Positions 47,076 through 55,896 of a stretch of DNA of 64,000 nt are shown here, one piece after another. Source of the DNA: Streptomyces sp. P3 (GTDB taxonomy: Bacteria > Actinomycetota > Actinomycetes > Streptomycetales > Streptomycetaceae); assembly GCA_016893485.2 (NCBI GenBank), contig JAFEKX020000001.1, positions 9,565,501 through 9,629,500 on the forward strand, written 5' to 3'. Position 1 is the stretch's first letter, and every line of letters starts with the position of its first letter. The translations under genes were made by a program, and so were the position numbers. The notes beneath the pieces were generated by a model. That model had not been told where the DNA came from. It worked only from the letters and a program-made list of their open reading frames with translations, and searched no databases.

Positions 47076-47210
47076 TCAAGGGGTTTTCGGGGTTGGTGGT
47101 TGGTAGGAGGTGCCGTCGCGGAGCATCGCGAAGAGCGCGTCGGCCCGGCGTCGGGCGGGGCAGAGGATGGCCTGAATGTGGTTTTCCCGGCTCTGGCGCT
47201 GATCTTGTGA
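47076..47210 (-). pseudogene. C-terminal fragment of an IS110-family transposase
   Basis: The minus strand reads RENHIQAILCPARRRADALF then AMLRDGTSYQPPTPKTP, the usual end of IS110/IS116 transposases (ARRR.DVLFAMLRDGT.Y). Nothing else of the element is next to it. Confidence 0.7.
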
Positions 47211-47239
47211 CGTCGTCGGTGTCAGTGGTGGCTGTGATC

Positions 47240-48128
47240 ATGGCTCGCGTGTTCTTCGCGGAGTTTCGGGGCGCCTGCGTCCGGACCACGTTCGAGAACA
47301 CTGTCCCGGCCACCCCGCCGGCCGGCGACGACATATGGCTGACGCCGCCGGCTGCCGCGCTGCTCGACGTCTGCGGACGGGAACGCCGACCGGTGGCGCG
47401 GACCAGGGAACGCCACACCGCCGTGCGACAGCTCCCGGACGACGGCAGCACGCTGGAGGACATCTGCCGGACACTGCCGCTGGACCGGTCCACCGTGCGT
47501 CGCTTCGCCCGCGCCACCAGTATCGACGAACTGCTGGTCAAAGCGACGAACCGCTCCACCATCCTGGACGATTACAAGCCCTACCCGCGCCAGCGGTGGA
47601 TCGAGGGCTGTCACGGCAGTGCCCAACTCCACCAGGAGATCGTGGCCCTGGGTTTCGCCGGAAGCCTCCAGACCGTCCGCCGCTACCTCCGCCCGTTCAA
47701 GACCGCCGCCGTTGGGCCACCCGCGCGCCGCCCGGCTCCACGCCCCCGCCGCATCGTCCGCTGGATCATGACGGACCCCGGAAACCTGACCGTCGATGGT
47801 GCCGCCGGCCTCAAGGAGATCCGGACCGGCTGTCGCGAACTCGACGCCGTCACCCACCAGGTCCGCGACTTCGCCGCCATGATGCGTGACCTGCGGGGCG
47901 ATCAACTGCCCGCCTGGATGGAGCGCGTCCTCGCCGATGACCTGCCTGCCCTGCACTCCTTGATCATCGGACTGAGCCGCGCCATCAACGCCTTCACCGC
48001 CGGGCTTTCCACCCCTGGAGCTCCGGCCGGGTCGAAGGGCAGGTCACAAGGACGAAACTCCTAAAAAGGCAAGGTATGGACGAGCCAACCTCGACTTCCT
48101 GCGTAAACGCGTACTCCTCACGCCCTGA
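47240..48128 (+). pseudogene. ISL3-family transposase remnant
   Basis: After an unrelated start, the frame reads RSTVRRFARATSIDELLVKA, YKPYPRQRWIEGCHG, SLQTVRRYLRPFKTAAV, RIVRWIMTDPGNLTVDGAAG and DLPALHSLIIGLSRAINAFT. Two shifts near 48010 and 48075 separate the conserved end WSSGRVEGQVTRTKLLK and GRANLDFLRKRVLLTP. It parallels the 18518-19414 remnant, but divergence shows it is a different ISL3 element. Confidence 0.78.
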
Positions 48129-48240
48129 CCCGCAGGGGCCCGGCAACGTCATGAAGGAGGCCGTGACCTGAGGTGTCATAACTGCCGTTGTGAGAAGCCC
48201 GCTCAGGGCGCCAGCCGCGCCGAAGACCAGAACGCCCGCC

Positions 48241-48609
48241 TCAGCCGCGGTCGTGGAGGGTCACCTGGTAGCCGTCGGGGTCCGCGAACGTGAAAGTGCG
48301 GCCGAACGGCCCGTCGACGGGTGCCGAGACGATCGTCGTGCCGGCGGCGGCGAGGGCGTCGTGGATGTCCTGCGTGTCGGGGGCGTGCAGCCACAGCGCC
48401 ATCCCCTGGCCCGGCTGCGCGATCGCGTCCAGGTCGACGCCCGCCACGACGTCGCGGACGGCGAACGCGATCGGCTTGGTGTCGAACACGACAGCGTGCG
48501 GCGGTCCTGCGTCAGAGCGCTTCAGCCCCAGGTACTGCTCGTAGAAATCGGCAGAGCGCTCCAGGTCCCGCACCTGCAGCGAAATGAAGTCGGGTCCGGT
48601 AACGGCCAC
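48241..48609 (-). CDS. VOC-family (glyoxalase/bleomycin-resistance-like) protein
   Basis: The 122-residue frame from ATG 48609 is intact: VTGPDFISLQVRDLERSADF, YEQYLGLKRS, then the second half with RTFTFADPDGYQVTLHD. Two beta-alpha-beta-beta-beta modules form the VOC fold. Metal-ligand positions are only partly conserved (no His at the first position), so a binding or resistance role is as likely as catalysis. It is divergent from a MarR gene with twin palindromic operators between them, so it is probably the target of that regulator. Confidence 0.85.
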   Translation of the reverse strand: MAVTGPDFISLQVRDLERSADFYEQYLGLKRSDAGPPHAVVFDTKPIAFAVRDVVAGVDLDAIAQPGQGMALWLHAPDTQDIHDALAAAGTTIVSAPVDGPFGRTFTFADPDGYQVTLHDRG

Positions 48610-48629
48610 GATTCTTACCTCCTCAAGAC

Positions 48630-48647
48630 ATGTCAGTCTTCTGACAT
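48630..48647. promoter_or_regulatory. MarR operator 1
   Basis: ATGTCAGTCTTCTGACAT is a perfect 7-4-7 inverted repeat in the VOC/MarR intergenic region. Confidence 0.8.
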
Positions 48648-48657
48648 GGCGGAATGT

Positions 48658-48675
48658 ATGTCAGACTCCTGACAT
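48658..48675. promoter_or_regulatory. MarR operator 2, overlapping the marR start
   Basis: ATGTCAGACTCCTGACAT has the same seven-base arms as operator 1 and is centred 28 bases away. Its last two bases are the first two of the MarR start codon at 48674, so binding would block the gene's own expression. Confidence 0.8.
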
Positions 48676-49135
48676 GAGTCAAGGTGAGCCCGGAATCGAG
48701 CTGGACACATCACTGGGGTACATGCTGAAGGCGGCCGCGAGCGCCCTGCACTCCGCCTTGGAGGCCGTGCTGAGGCCGTTGGGCATGACGATCACCCACT
48801 ACTCCTGCCTGGAGCTGCTTGCCCAGCGGCCGGGTCTGTCCAACTCCGAGCTTGCCCGCGGCACCTTCGTCACCCGGCAGTCGATGAACGTGCTTCTGCA
48901 GACCCTCGAACGCCAGGGACTCGTCGTCCGCCCGGCACAGGCACCCGTCGGCAGGGCCCTGCCCACCGAGCTGACCGCCCGCGGGCGCCGCCAGCTCAAG
49001 GTGGCCAGCGCCGCGGTTAGCCGCGTCGAGCAAGACATGCTGGCCAATCTGGATGCCGGCGAACAGGACCAGATGCGGCGCCTGCTCACTGCATGCATCG
49101 CCTCATTGACCGAACCGCCCGCATCGGCGACGTAA
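48674..49135 (+). CDS. MarR-family transcriptional regulator
   Basis: The 153-residue frame from ATG 48674 is intact. Dimerisation helices flank a winged helix: HYSCLELLAQRPGLSNSELA, RGTFVTRQSMNVLLQTLERQ, and the wing GLVVRPAQAPVGRALPTELT. The recognition helix lies in TRQSMNVLLQTLER. Twin operators upstream show autoregulation and control of the divergent VOC gene. The ligand is probably a phenolic or electrophilic compound, by family precedent. Confidence 0.88.
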   Translation: MSQGEPGIELDTSLGYMLKAAASALHSALEAVLRPLGMTITHYSCLELLAQRPGLSNSELARGTFVTRQSMNVLLQTLERQGLVVRPAQAPVGRALPTELTARGRRQLKVASAAVSRVEQDMLANLDAGEQDQMRRLLTACIASLTEPPASAT

Positions 49136-49357
49136 CCGCTCCGGAAGTTACGACTTTGCCGTGCCTCTGCCCTGATCCGACGCCGTCACAAGATCAGCGC
49201 CAGAGCCGAATTACGTGACGTTCCACAGGTGGTAGAAGGTAGTGGGGTGCTCCGGTGGGTGGCCGGAGCCGTCCGCCCGCTGAGAGGTTGCTAGTACGCC
49301 TCTAGCAACTCGGTGTTCAGAAGGGTCTGTTCGCGCCTGGTGCCGACAGGGGACTTC

Positions 49358-49588
49358 ATGATCGGGGTAGCGATCGTCGAGGACGATCCGGTGACCCGGG
49401 TGGGACTCGCCAAGGTGATCGATGGGGCGGAGGATCTGCATCTGCTGTGCGCCGTCAGTTCTGTGGAGAAGTTCGATTCCTGGGGTGGCGAGCGGCCCGC
49501 TGCGGTGATTCTCGACCTTCGGCTGCGAGGTGGCGGAATCGACGGAACGGCGGCGATCGAGCATCTGGATCTCGATCCCCTCCGGTGA
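49358..49588 (+). pseudogene. Truncated response-regulator receiver domain
   Basis: ATG 49358 starts MIGVAIVEDDPVTRVGLAKV. The acidic pair and the phospho-accepting Asp (AAVILDLRLRGGGIDG) are present, but similarity ends after AAIEHLDLDP (about 75 residues). The conserved Thr and Lys, and the LuxR DNA-binding domain normally fused to such receivers, are absent. It is probably the 5' relic of a NarL-type regulator. Confidence 0.65.
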
Positions 49589-49730
49589 CTGTCCAGTGGA
49601 TGCCCTCCCTGCCGCCCTCACCCACGACACTCCCGATGCCCGCAACGTTCCCGTTCACCGCGCACGCGCCGCGAACGGGCTCCAGCCGGCAGCCCGTTGG
49701 GAGTTCCGAACGATGGCTGTCCTGCCCTCG

Positions 49731-50721
49731 TCACGGCGATTCGCCGCGCAGGAGTGCCGCGGCCAGGGCGTCTGGCTGTAGAGCACTTCGCGCCCGCGCC
49801 GGCTGGCCGAGACAAGGCCTGCGTCACGCAGGACGGAGAGGTGCTGCGAGACAGTCGCCGGGGCGAGTCCGACCCGCCCGGCCAGGCCGCTGGTCGTGCC
49901 GGGGACGAAGGTCTCGGCCAGCACGGATGCCCGCCCGGCACCGAGGAGACGGGAGACGGCGGACGAGGCTACGGCCCGCTCCCAGAGCCTCGCGGCGCCG
50001 AGCACCGGGTACACGAGCGCCGGGGAGAGGCGGACGTGCTGTCCGTGGGCCCGATCCCCAGGTGCGGCCACCCGAAGGCGGTCGGGACGAGGACGAGGCC
50101 CCGGCCGCGCAGGTCGACGACTGCGTGCCGCAGGCCGGTGAGGTGCAGCTCGTCGTTGTGCCAGACCGCCCGCTGGTGCAGGTCCGCGAACAGTCCCTCC
50201 AGCCCGCCGTCGGCCAGTTGCCTGGACCGGGTGGTGATGTCGGCGTCGAGTAGCCCGCGTATCCGGTCCCAGAGCGGCGCGACCAGCGCCTGCCAGGCCA
50301 GCCGCTGCTGCGCGACCAGTGTGTCCCGGGCGGCGAGCGGGTCGCCGGTGAGGGTCCGGTACAGCCCGTCGGGCACGGTGCGGGGATCCAGGCGGCGAGC
50401 CTGCGCGGCGAGCTCCGCGGCGACGATGCCGGGGTCGGTGCGCCGCACCTGGGCGAGGTCGTCCTCGATGGTGGTGCGCGGGCCGGCCGGGCTCGGCCAC
50501 AGGAAGTCAGGGCCGTGTCCCTTGCTCGGCGCCACAACGCCCAGCAGTCCGAGGTCCAGCTCCGCGACAACGTCCCTGACCGTGTGGAGCCACGTCAGAT
50601 ACCAGCCGTGGCGCGCGGGACTCTTGAGCACCACAAACGCCGACATCGTCTCCTGCAGCGGCGAGACGGCGAACTGGCACCGGGACGCGTCCCCGCGTCC
50701 GAATCTCAACACCAGCGTCAT
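49731..50721 (-). pseudogene. ArsR-family regulator with DUF5937-like N-terminal domain, frameshifted
   Basis: The start is ATG 50721. The N-terminal domain reads MTLVLRFGRGDASRCQFAVS, ETMSAFVVLKSPARHGWYLT, and ends at VLVPTAFGWPHLGIGP. After a shift near 50040 the frame continues ALVYPVLGAARLWERA and the winged helix SGLAGRVGLAPATVSQHLSV then LRDAGLVSASRRGREVLYSQ. A last shift gives DALAAALLRGESP and the stop at 49731. It is divergent from the MFS exporter gene at 50791, which it likely controls. Confidence 0.75.
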
Positions 50722-50790
50722 AACGTGCAGAACCTACGCCCGGATTCGGCCTGCGCCGAATCCGGGCGGCCCCGGCCTGCCGGCCGCACG

Positions 50791-52042
50791 ATGATGCCCA
50801 TGGCCGAAGCCGCCCCCTGCCATCACCCGCGAGTCCCGCTGCCCGCACCCGCCTCCTGCGCGGCAACCCCGCGTTCCGGTCCCTGTGCGCATCCCGGGCG
50901 GTCTCCTTCGTCGGAGACGGATCACCACGACCGCCCTGGTCCTGCTCGTCGCTCCACGAGACGGTCCCACGGGCGTGGGTCTCCTCCTCCTCGCGAACGC
51001 GCTACCCCGATTCGGCGGACCGCTGGCCGGAGTCCTCTGCGACCGCGTCCAGACGCGGCGGCTGATGATGCGGTGCGAACTGGCTTCGGCACTGGTCATC
51101 GGAGTACTCGCGCTCGCCCTGCCGCCTCTGCCGGCGCTCACCGCCCTCGTCGCCGTCGCCGGCACCCTGGCCACCCTGCGCAACCCGGCCGGCCGCAGCC
51201 TGGTCCCGGTCCTGGTGGACCCGGCCGACCGGGCACCGGCCAACGCCCTGTTCGGCCTGGCCCGCACCCTCACTCTGACCGTCGGCCCGGGGCTGGGCGG
51301 CCTGTTGGGAGCTGCTCCCGGCGGCGCCCGCACCGCGCTGGCCGTCGACGCGGTCACCTTCGTCGTGTCGGCGCTGCTGCTCGCCAGGCTCCCCGCCATC
51401 GCGCCCGCACGCGACCCGGCGGCAGGGACCGGAGTGTGGGCGGAAGCGGCCGACGGGCTGCGCCATGTCGCGGGGAGCCGGCAGCTTCGGCTGCTGGTTC
51501 TCAGCCTCTTCCTGCTCGTCGCCTTCGCCGCGGTGGACAACGTGGCACTGGTGTTCCTCACCGGCGACGAACTCCACGCCGACCCGGCCGGATACGGCCT
51601 GGCCGCCAGCGCGTTCGGCGTCGGAATGCTGCTGGCCTCACTCGCCTGCACCCGGCTGGCGCGCGGCCGCTCACCGGTCGCCCTGCTGATCGCCGCAGTC
51701 GTGGCCACCGGTGCGGGCACCCTCATCAACGGCCTGGCACCGGTTCTCGCAGTCGTCATCGCGGCACAGCTGATCGCGGGCGCGGGCAACGCCGTGGAGA
51801 ACATCGGCTATGACACGGTCGTCCAGGATCTCGTGCCGCGCCCGTACCTGGGCCGGGTGTTCGGCACCATCGCCACCGCCGCACAGCTGGGATCGGCCTT
51901 CGCCTACACGCTCGGCAGTCTCCTGGTCGGCCTGGCAGGCGCGCGCGTGACCTTTGTCCTGGCCGGGGCGGGAACGTTCGCGGTCCTGCTCCTGCTCGTG
52001 CCCGCACTCGGTAGCCACACGCGCGGCGATGCACCCGCCTGA
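50791..52042 (+). pseudogene. MFS exporter (EntS-like), frameshifted near the N-terminus
   Basis: The start is ATG 50791 or 50794. The N-terminus after one shift reads LLRGNPAFRSLCASRAVSFV, and after another TTTALVLLVAPRDGPTGVG. From 50885 to 52042 the frame is continuous, with about eleven further helices, the RNPAGRSLVPVLV loop, FGLARTLTLTVGPGLGGLLG and the ENIGYDTVVQDLVPRPYLGR motif typical of macrolide/siderophore MFS exporters. It lies upstream of the peptide/peptidase/methyltransferase genes in the same direction and could export their product. A terminator at 52161 separates them. Confidence 0.78.
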
Positions 52043-52160
52043 GATCGACCCGCCGTCGGGCGGGGACGTTTCGAAGGTCGTCGAAAGGTTGGCGGCGGCC
52101 TCCGGCCGAGTCCTACGGTGATGCTCTTCGTCCGCCGCGGCGACGGACCAGCCGCCGACC

Positions 52161-52186
52161 CGGGCGCCGCGATGCAGCGGCGCCCG
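52161..52186 (+). terminator. Terminator after the MFS gene
   Basis: A perfect 10-base GC stem (52161-52170 with 52177-52186) around a 6-base loop. The rest of 52043-52394 has no gene; the precursor promoter must lie between 52190 and 52390. Confidence 0.75.
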
Positions 52187-52394
52187 GAAGCCGGGGTCCG
52201 GTGACCGGCGGACGAAGATGCGGCCCGATTCCGCGAGCACGGTGCCCGCGCCGCAGGAGATGCCGGGAGCACCGGCCCCCTGCGGATCAACGGCGGGGCC
52301 GCTCCTGAACGGGCGGACCGGGCTCAGGAATTGCGGCCGGAAAACCGAACAAAATCCGATTCGGGTTTTTCTTCTCTCGTTAGGAGAACGCTCA

Positions 52395-52565
52395 ATGGCC
52401 AACACCGACGTTCTGGAAACCGAGCGCACCGACCGCGCAGCGGCGGCGAAGAGGGCGATGCTCGCCCAGGAGCCGCCGCTCACCGCGGCGGCGCCCGTGG
52501 ACATCCTCTCGGGCGCGGACACGGACGCGGTCGCGTTCACTTCCGCCTGGGAGACCGAGGGCTGA
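52395..52565 (+). CDS. Candidate RiPP precursor peptide, 56 residues
   Basis: ATG 52395 follows AGGAG at a good distance. The peptide starts MANTDVLETERTDRAAAAKR, a charged helical leader-like half. It continues AMLAQEPPLTAAAPVDILSG and ends ADTDAVAFTSAWETEG, a Ser/Thr/Asp-rich, Cys-free putative core. It lies immediately before a 17-bp hairpin and then an M29-like peptidase and a methyltransferase, the order expected for a small ribosomal peptide cluster. It does not match lanthipeptide, lasso, thiopeptide or sactipeptide precursors I know. It could also be an unrelated small protein. Confidence 0.6.
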   Translation: MANTDVLETERTDRAAAAKRAMLAQEPPLTAAAPVDILSGADTDAVAFTSAWETEG

Positions 52566-52583
52566 TTCCTGTCCGGCCTGTGA

Positions 52584-52623
52584 CGGTGATGCCCGCAAGG
52601 TCACACCCTTGCGGGCATCACCG
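52584..52623 (+). terminator. Very strong hairpin between the peptide gene and the peptidase gene
   Basis: Bases 52584-52600 pair perfectly with 52607-52623 (17-base stem, 6-base loop). It lies 18 bases after the peptide stop and 53 bases before the peptidase start. Partial termination here would yield more precursor than enzyme mRNA, a common device in peptide clusters. Confidence 0.85.
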
Positions 52624-52676
52624 GCGGATGCGTCCACGTGCCACTGCACGGTGTCCTTACCTGGGGGTCTTCTGCA

Positions 52677-53846
52677 ATGAGTGCCATGGAATCCGGCTCC
52701 GCACTCGATGTGCCCGAACGCGTGGAGCAGCCCGACCAGCAGGTCTGGCAGGGCGTGTCCTCGCTCCTCGACCACTACCTGCACCTCGGCTTGGATGACC
52801 GCGTGATCCTGCTGTACGCGCGCAGTGCGCGCGAGCCGGCCGCCTGGGTCACCGGCGAACTGGGAGTCAGAGGCGTCCCAGTAGCCCTCCTCGATCTCGA
52901 CTCCCTTTCCCAGAAGACGGTCACACCCTTCGCGCAGAAGCTCACGGCGGCGTTCGCCGGCCTGGGTGCGCCCGGCTCCCGCCTCGTGGTCCTCTGCATC
53001 GAGTACGACATCGTCATGCCCTCCGTATGGATTCGCCAGGCCCTGGAGCCCCTCGCCGGTCCGAAGACCGAAATCTTCAGGGTGGTCATGGCGGGTGCGG
53101 ACTTCTTCCGGCAGGGGGTGACGACGTCACCCGCCACGCTCAACACCATCAACGCGGGCCTGCTGCAGCGTCTTCGCTCGGCGGACCGCTTCACGGTGAC
53201 CAGCTCGTCGGGGTCGGAGCTGGACATCACGCTGGATTCCGAACGCTACCGGTGGGTCAGCAGCCGCGGGATCTCGCGAGAGGGCGCGTTCGTGCTGCTG
53301 CCGGCCGGTGAAGTCGCCACCTTCCCCGCCCGGATCAGCGGCACCCTCGTCGCGGACGGCGCGTTCAACTCGACCGCTTTCACGAAGCTGGACGCACGAC
53401 TCGGCGACCACCCGGTGATCTTCGAGATCGAAGACGGTGTGATGGTCGACTACCGCTGCGACCATCCGCTGGTGAGAAAACTGATCGACCGCTTCCTGCG
53501 GGTGCCCAATGCCGACCGGGTCGGAGAGCTGGGATTCGGCACGAACATCGGGATCGACCGGTTCGTTTCCCTGAACTCGCATCTGAACGAACGGTATCCG
53601 GGCGTCCACATCGGCTTCGGCCAGAGCAATCAGCGCCGAGGAGCCGTGCACGCGTGCGACGTCCATGTTGATTTCATCGCGTCCGACTGCACCATCGAGA
53701 TCAGCAACCAGGCTCCGCTCAGGAGCGGGGACTTCAAGGACCTGACCGGGGAGCACCCGGTCATCGAGGCCGGAGTCTACGACGAGGATCTCGACGGCGA
53801 CTGCTGCGGGCTGTTCTCAGCACACGGCAGCACCTACTGCCAATAG
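52677..53846 (+). CDS. M29-like (aminopeptidase T type) metallopeptidase of the peptide locus
   Basis: The intact 389-residue protein starts at ATG 52677. The N-terminal half is alpha/beta (LDDRVILLYARSAREPAAWV, LVVLCIEYDIVMPSVWIRQA). The C-terminal half resembles M29 aminopeptidases: FTVTSSSGSELDITLDSERY, GEVATFPARISGTLVADGAF, IFEIEDGVMVDYRC, DRVGELGFGTNIGIDRFVSL, GVHIGFGQSN and CDVHVDFIAS. The Glu of VGELGFGTN, the His of HIGFG and the His-x-Asp of HVDF match family zinc/cobalt ligands, so it is probably catalytic. It ends in a Cys-containing tail (DGDCCGLFSAHGSTYCQ), unusual for M29. By context it would trim or otherwise process the upstream peptide. Confidence 0.75.
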   Translation: MSAMESGSALDVPERVEQPDQQVWQGVSSLLDHYLHLGLDDRVILLYARSAREPAAWVTGELGVRGVPVALLDLDSLSQKTVTPFAQKLTAAFAGLGAPGSRLVVLCIEYDIVMPSVWIRQALEPLAGPKTEIFRVVMAGADFFRQGVTTSPATLNTINAGLLQRLRSADRFTVTSSSGSELDITLDSERYRWVSSRGISREGAFVLLPAGEVATFPARISGTLVADGAFNSTAFTKLDARLGDHPVIFEIEDGVMVDYRCDHPLVRKLIDRFLRVPNADRVGELGFGTNIGIDRFVSLNSHLNERYPGVHIGFGQSNQRRGAVHACDVHVDFIASDCTIEISNQAPLRSGDFKDLTGEHPVIEAGVYDEDLDGDCCGLFSAHGSTYCQ

Positions 53847-53864
53847 ATGGAAGGGGTGGGGCGG

Positions 53865-54566
53865 ATGAAGAACCCCCAAGGTCCTACGGCACCGGACGGA
53901 AGCCCTGTGGAGCTCTTCCAGCGCCTGCCCGCAGGCCCGGTTCCGCAACTGATCCACGACGCGATTCCTGACGGCGCGAACATCCTTGAACTGGGGGCCG
54001 GTGCCGGGCGCATCACCCGCCCGCTGATCGGCCTGGGGCACGAGGTCGTGGCCGTCGACGAATCCCCGGACATGCTGGCGTACATTCACGCAGCCGAAAC
54101 GGTCCAGTGTCGTATCGAAGAACTTGCCCTGGGCCGCCGATTCGACGTCGTCCTCCTGATGTCACACCTGATCGAGAACCCCGACCGTGAGCTGTGCCGG
54201 AAATTCCTCACGACCTGCCGGGCACACGTCACCGACTCCGGTTGCGTCCTCGTCCAACGGGACCCGCCCGGCCGCAACTACGGCGCGGAGCCCCTGCAAA
54301 GGACCATGCCGGACGGCTCCACGATCCACATGCGAGACCTGGACCAGAGCGCGTCCGGCGTGGTGTCCTTCACCCTCGACTACCAGGTCGACGGCTCCAC
54401 CTGGTCACAGGCGGTGCTCACCAGACCCATGAGCGACACGTCCCTCAAGGACATGCTCGCCGCGGCGGACCTGGAAATCGACAGCTACCTCACACCCAGC
54501 CGGACCTGGATCCGCGCGCGGCCCCGCCTGCGAGATGAACCCCGTGAGGCCGGGAACCCGGTGTGA
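53865..54566 (+). CDS. Class I SAM-dependent methyltransferase of the peptide locus
   Basis: The preferred start is ATG 53865 with GGAAGGGG upstream. An ATG at 53847 directly abuts the peptidase stop. The Rossmann core shows motif I (ANILELGAGAGRITRPLIGL), the acidic end of strand 2 (HEVVAVDESPDMLAYI) and FDVVLLMSHLIENPDRELCR. The beta-rich end (SGVVSFTLDYQVDGSTWSQA, LEIDSYLTPSRTWIRARPRL) is like small-molecule methyltransferases. It is translationally linked to the peptidase gene. It may methylate the processed peptide; N-, O- or C-methylation cannot be told. Confidence 0.78.
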   Translation: MKNPQGPTAPDGSPVELFQRLPAGPVPQLIHDAIPDGANILELGAGAGRITRPLIGLGHEVVAVDESPDMLAYIHAAETVQCRIEELALGRRFDVVLLMSHLIENPDRELCRKFLTTCRAHVTDSGCVLVQRDPPGRNYGAEPLQRTMPDGSTIHMRDLDQSASGVVSFTLDYQVDGSTWSQAVLTRPMSDTSLKDMLAAADLEIDSYLTPSRTWIRARPRLRDEPREAGNPV

Positions 54567-55078
54567 GCGCTGCCGGTGCTCCCTGAGCTGTCGGGCGCAG
54601 CTTTGCCGGAGCGACAGCGATACCTTCATCCCGACCGCCGTCCCCTTCGGCATCGCCTTCTCGGGCTGGGCTGAGACACGGCGTACAGCAGTTGGCTCGG
54701 CACCGATGCCTCGACCGGCCCCGCTGGCGATCCGCTCCTGGAATCCCAGACAGGCCTCAATAGATGGAGCTGACCAGGCTGCGTACGCCCTGACACACCC
54801 CTGCCGCTGTCGCACAGGGTGGGCCGGGCCGCCGTGGTGACGGCCTTGGGCGTGGGCTTGTGGGCGGCCGGCTTCTTGGCCGTCGTTCCCCCGCACGGCT
54901 GTGGTCTTGCGTGCCCTTCCAGACGCTGTACCGCTCCGTCAGCGCCCTTCCTGCGCCAGCGGTCTCCGCCCGCATCGGCGGCCTTACCGGTGGCCCGCTC
55001 AGGCGGTAGAGCACACGGGCGTGCCGGGGCCGCGGGGCGCGGTCCCGGCACGGGGGCGGGCGGTGGGGAGTGGTGGGG
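54567..55078. other. Region without a recognised gene
   Basis: A minus-strand stretch encodes a Lys/Ala-rich segment (TTAKKPAAHKPTPKAVTTAA, about 54880-54820) that could be a relic of a basic DNA-binding protein. I cannot support a gene. Confidence 0.35.
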
Positions 55079-55771
55079 TCAGGGGCATTGGGCAGGCGGG
55101 GCGGGCTTCTTGCCGAGGGTGATGGAGACCGAGGACCCCGGGAGCAGCACGGTGCCCGGGCCCGGGCTCTGCGAGGTCACCCGGTTGATGTTGTCGCAGT
55201 CGACGGTGGAGCTGACACCGCCGAGCTTGTATCCGGCGGCTGAGATTGCCTGGCTGGCCTGCGGTTGGGTGTCGTTGGCCAGATTGGGCACGGTTGTCAC
55301 GCCGGTGACCGAGGCCGAGGTGGAGGCCAGCGCCCTGCTGAATCCGGTGTCCGAGGACGCGTCGATGACCGTGACACCCCAGCTGACGGTTCCGGTCTGG
55401 GTGATGAGCACCGACTGCGATCCGCCGCCGACCGGGAAGACGGTGGTGGAGGGGTTGAAACCCGGACCGGTGATCTGCAGGAGGGCTTCGGGGCTGTTGG
55501 CCACGCAGTCCGCGCTCCACTGCACCAGGGCGGTGTGGCCGTAGACCACGGGGTTGGGCGTCACCGAGATCGTGGCGGTCGCGGTGGCCGCGCAGTTCAG
55601 TCCGGGATCGTCCGCGTAGGCGGGTGTCACCGCGAACGCGGTGGCCACCAGCGCCGCGACGACCAGCACCACCGCCTTGGGCGAGCGGGCCAGTTGGGCT
55701 GCTCGCCTGCGCAGCCTGGCCGCCGCCACGGCGAGTACGCGGCGATGAGCCGGTTTCGATGCTTCTCTCAT
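55079..55771 (-). CDS. Secreted PASTA-domain protein
   Basis: The 230-residue protein starts at ATG 55771. A basic N-terminus and hydrophobic core (AVVLVVAALVATAFAVTPAY) form a signal peptide. An Ig-like beta domain follows (ISVTPNPVVYGHTALVQWSA, SVLITQTGTVSWGVTVIDAS). One PASTA domain ends the protein (TTVPNLANDTQPQASQAISA, then SQSPGPGTVLLPGSSVSITL). PASTA domains bind peptidoglycan stems or lipid II in Ser/Thr kinases and PBPs; here it is a stand-alone exported module, so a wall-binding role is likely. The frame is intact. Confidence 0.8.
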   Translation of the reverse strand: MREASKPAHRRVLAVAAARLRRRAAQLARSPKAVVLVVAALVATAFAVTPAYADDPGLNCAATATATISVTPNPVVYGHTALVQWSADCVANSPEALLQITGPGFNPSTTVFPVGGGSQSVLITQTGTVSWGVTVIDASSDTGFSRALASTSASVTGVTTVPNLANDTQPQASQAISAAGYKLGGVSSTVDCDNINRVTSQSPGPGTVLLPGSSVSITLGKKPAPPAQCP

Positions 55772-55896
55772 AACTCCCCTGGTGGTTTCTCTCTTCACGC
55801 CGAGCGGCCCCAGCTGCGGTGGCCAGCATGGCGCGCGGCCATCCGTCTGTCGCCCGCCGATCCGTTCAGCGGAACAGACCTCCACGAGGAGCCGGC

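Noticed and set aside
54567..55078. A fourth gene of the peptide locus after the methyltransferase.
   Set aside because: Frames here shift repeatedly, have no start signal and show only a Lys/Ala-rich stretch on the opposite strand.
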